DNA of 64,000 nucleotides, taken from Phycisphaerales bacterium (lineage in GTDB: Bacteria; Planctomycetota; Phycisphaerae; Phycisphaerales; UBA1924). Shown piece after piece: positions 60,705-64,000 of the stretch (positions are counted from its first letter, which is position 1; each line of letters opens with the position of its first letter). Where the stretch lies: contig JADLFW010000004.1 of the NCBI GenBank assembly GCA_020849615.1, positions 1-64,000 of the forward strand, written 5' to 3'. Under the pieces are notes generated by a model, which did not search any database, was not told the DNA's origin, and worked only from the letters and a program-made list of their open reading frames with translations. The translations under genes and the position numbers were made by a program.

Positions 60705-60750
60705 CGAAAGAAAAAAAGGCGGCGAGCCGCAAACGCGAACTCGCCGCCCT
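60705..60750 (-). terminator. Rho-independent terminator of the MqnP-type gene
   Basis: A perfect 9-base stem (GGCGGCGAG / CTCGCCGCC, 13-base loop) is followed on the minus strand by TTTTTTTCTTTC, 55 bases past the stop at 60805. Confidence 0.88.
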
Positions 60751-60804
60751 TCCGGGGGCAGTGGTAAGTTCTGGGTTAGCCCTTCCGATGGCCTCCCAGG
60801 TCGG

Positions 60805-61812
60805 TCAGAACACGAGGTCTATCACCCCGCACAGCCCGAGCACGCAGCTCAGGATCCCGTTCAGCGTGAAGAACGCCATGTCCAGCCCTCGTTCGCCGCG
60901 CCGGGCGAGCACTGCATGCTCCCCGACCAAGAGTCCGACGACCGCGAGCACTCCGACCGCGAAGAGAGAACCAAAGCGCGGATCCGCGCGCGCGGCCGAG
61001 AACAAAAAAACCACAGCCGCCGCGTGCAGCACCCGGCTGATCCAGATAGCCGGAGGAACACCCAGCCGCGCGGGGATACTCCACAGTTTTGTGGCCCGGT
61101 CGAAGGCGACATCCTGCAGCGCATAGATGATGTCGAACCCCGCCACCCACATCACCACCATGCCCGCAAGCCAAAACACGGCGGGTGTGCGCACGCCCGC
61201 ACCCTCAACCGACAGCCCACCCCCCGCAAGTCCCACCGATGGAGGATTTACCGCGATCGCCGCCGCGATCGGCGATGCCGCCAGTGCGCCCCCGAGAAAT
61301 ACATGGCACAGCCACGTAAACCGCTTGGTGAGCGAGTAGAACGCGATCCAGATCAGCACCGGGACCGCCAGCCGCGCGGGCCAGGGATTCCCGAAGCACA
61401 CATCAAACAGCCACGCCGCCGCCACAAAGAGCGCTGCGCACCCGAGCGCGATCGCCCAGCCCGCGCGGGGTGAGAGCCGCCCGGAAGCGAACACCCGCCG
61501 GGCCGTGCGCGGATTGGCGGCGTCGATTCCCCGGTCGGCGAGGCGGTTGAACAGCATCGCCCACGTCCGGGCCAGCACCATGCACACCACCACCAGCCCA
61601 AGCTGACCCGCGAAGCGCGCCCACGGGGAACTCTCATCCCGCGCCAGGAAGGCCCCCAGCACCGCGAAGGGCAGTGCGAACACCGAGTGCGCGAGCTTGA
61701 TGTCGCCGGCCGCCATCCGCAGCGCCCCCACGGGCCCGGGCCGCGCCCGGACGGGAGAAGGGGCCGGAGCGGAGGCCGCGGCGGAAGATGGGGTGGGCGT
61801 GGAAACGGTCAT
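60805..61812 (-). CDS. mqnP: UbiA-like polyprenyltransferase, MqnP type (menaquinone synthesis)
   Basis: A 335-residue integral membrane protein with eight or nine helices. It has the two Asp-rich prenyl-diphosphate motifs, NRLADRGIDAANPRTARR (first, with Asp instead of the second usual residue order) and FDIIYALQDVAFDR (second), plus YSLTKRFTWLCHVFLG and MAFFTLNGILS. These match the MqnP/UbiA-other subgroup, which prenylates the naphthoate precursor in the futalosine menaquinone pathway. An N-terminal Ala/Pro/Ser-rich leader (1-30) precedes the first helix. It is divergent from acs, 75 bases apart, and a strong terminator follows. Together with NDH-2 it supports a menaquinone-based chain. 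Confidence 0.88.
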   Translation of the reverse strand: MTVSTPTPSSAAASAPAPSPVRARPGPVGALRMAAGDIKLAHSVFALPFAVLGAFLARDESSPWARFAGQLGLVVVCMVLARTWAMLFNRLADRGIDAANPRTARRVFASGRLSPRAGWAIALGCAALFVAAAWLFDVCFGNPWPARLAVPVLIWIAFYSLTKRFTWLCHVFLGGALAASPIAAAIAVNPPSVGLAGGGLSVEGAGVRTPAVFWLAGMVVMWVAGFDIIYALQDVAFDRATKLWSIPARLGVPPAIWISRVLHAAAVVFLFSAARADPRFGSLFAVGVLAVVGLLVGEHAVLARRGERGLDMAFFTLNGILSCVLGLCGVIDLVF

Positions 61813-61847
61813 GCCCCGCCAGCGTAGGGATGGCCCGCCCGCGCAGG

Positions 61848-61853
61848 TATGCT
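61848..61853 (+). promoter_or_regulatory. Possible -10 box of acs
   Basis: TATGCT within GGTATGCT lies 35 bases before ATG 61888. The same GGTATGCT word occurs before the PhoH gene (14211-14218). No convincing -35 is visible. Confidence 0.35.
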
Positions 61854-61887
61854 GTGCCCCGAACCCAGAACACGGAGGCGATCGCGC

Positions 61888-64000
<2,113 letters not shown>

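Overview
The window is very GC-rich DNA with dense, short-spaced genes. It most likely comes from a planctomycete of the Phycisphaerae type. The main reasons are twenty secreted proteins carrying the double-EF-hand dockerin whose last residues are Gly-Cys (annotated in public databases as 'GC-type dockerin', typical of Phycisphaerales), two PEP-CTERM-like proteins, a giant surface glycosidase with a variant of the planctomycete LEPR-XLL N-terminus, and housekeeping genes (alpha subunit of F-type ATPase, NDH-2, UbiA/MqnP-type prenyltransferase, CdaA) of ordinary bacterial type. No rRNA, tRNA or CRISPR array was seen.

Layout. 1-8 kb: the end of an unknown gene, two tandem secreted alpha/beta hydrolases with N-terminal dockerins (+), NDH-2 (-), and two dockerin proteins (-). 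8.4-16.6 kb: a multi-domain GH5-like surface enzyme and a run of housekeeping or membrane genes (DUF456, PIN-PhoH), all +. 16.6-44.7 kb: a secretome region in which sixteen C-terminal-dockerin genes lie on the minus strand. They are interrupted only by two PEP-CTERM genes, a sigma/anti-sigma pair and a stand-alone atpA. Most of these genes have their own strong Shine-Dalgarno sequence, and several have their own hairpin terminator. 45-50.8 kb: c-di-AMP synthase with its YbbR partner, an Nfu-N protein, MutY and small proteins. 51.1-56.1 kb: a phage-derived cassette made of a terminase-like ATPase/nuclease, a GNAT acyltransferase, an ABC-type ATPase and a double sigma-4-like HTH protein. These are translationally coupled or closely spaced and diverge from a CI/S24-type repressor that has lost its catalytic residues. 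Between the divergent genes lie several perfect dyads. 56-64 kb: the twentieth dockerin protein, a metallophosphoesterase, a MerR-like membrane protein, a GbsR/MarR regulator, the MqnP-type prenyltransferase and the start of acetyl-CoA synthetase.

How the parts fit. The secretome proteins carry beta-propellers, Ig-like domains, CHRD domains, jelly rolls and hydrolases joined to one kind of module, which suggests a common attachment or export-linked processing step at the cell surface. No cohesin is present here. NDH-2 and MqnP belong to one menaquinone-based respiratory chain, with ATP synthase downstream. The strongest candidate for an undescribed system is the 51-56 kb cassette. Its GNAT plus ABC-ATPase pair looks like a split version of the uncharacterised archaeal fusion family COG2401, here placed beside a terminase and under repressor control. 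The second candidate is the cysteine architecture of the GC-dockerins.
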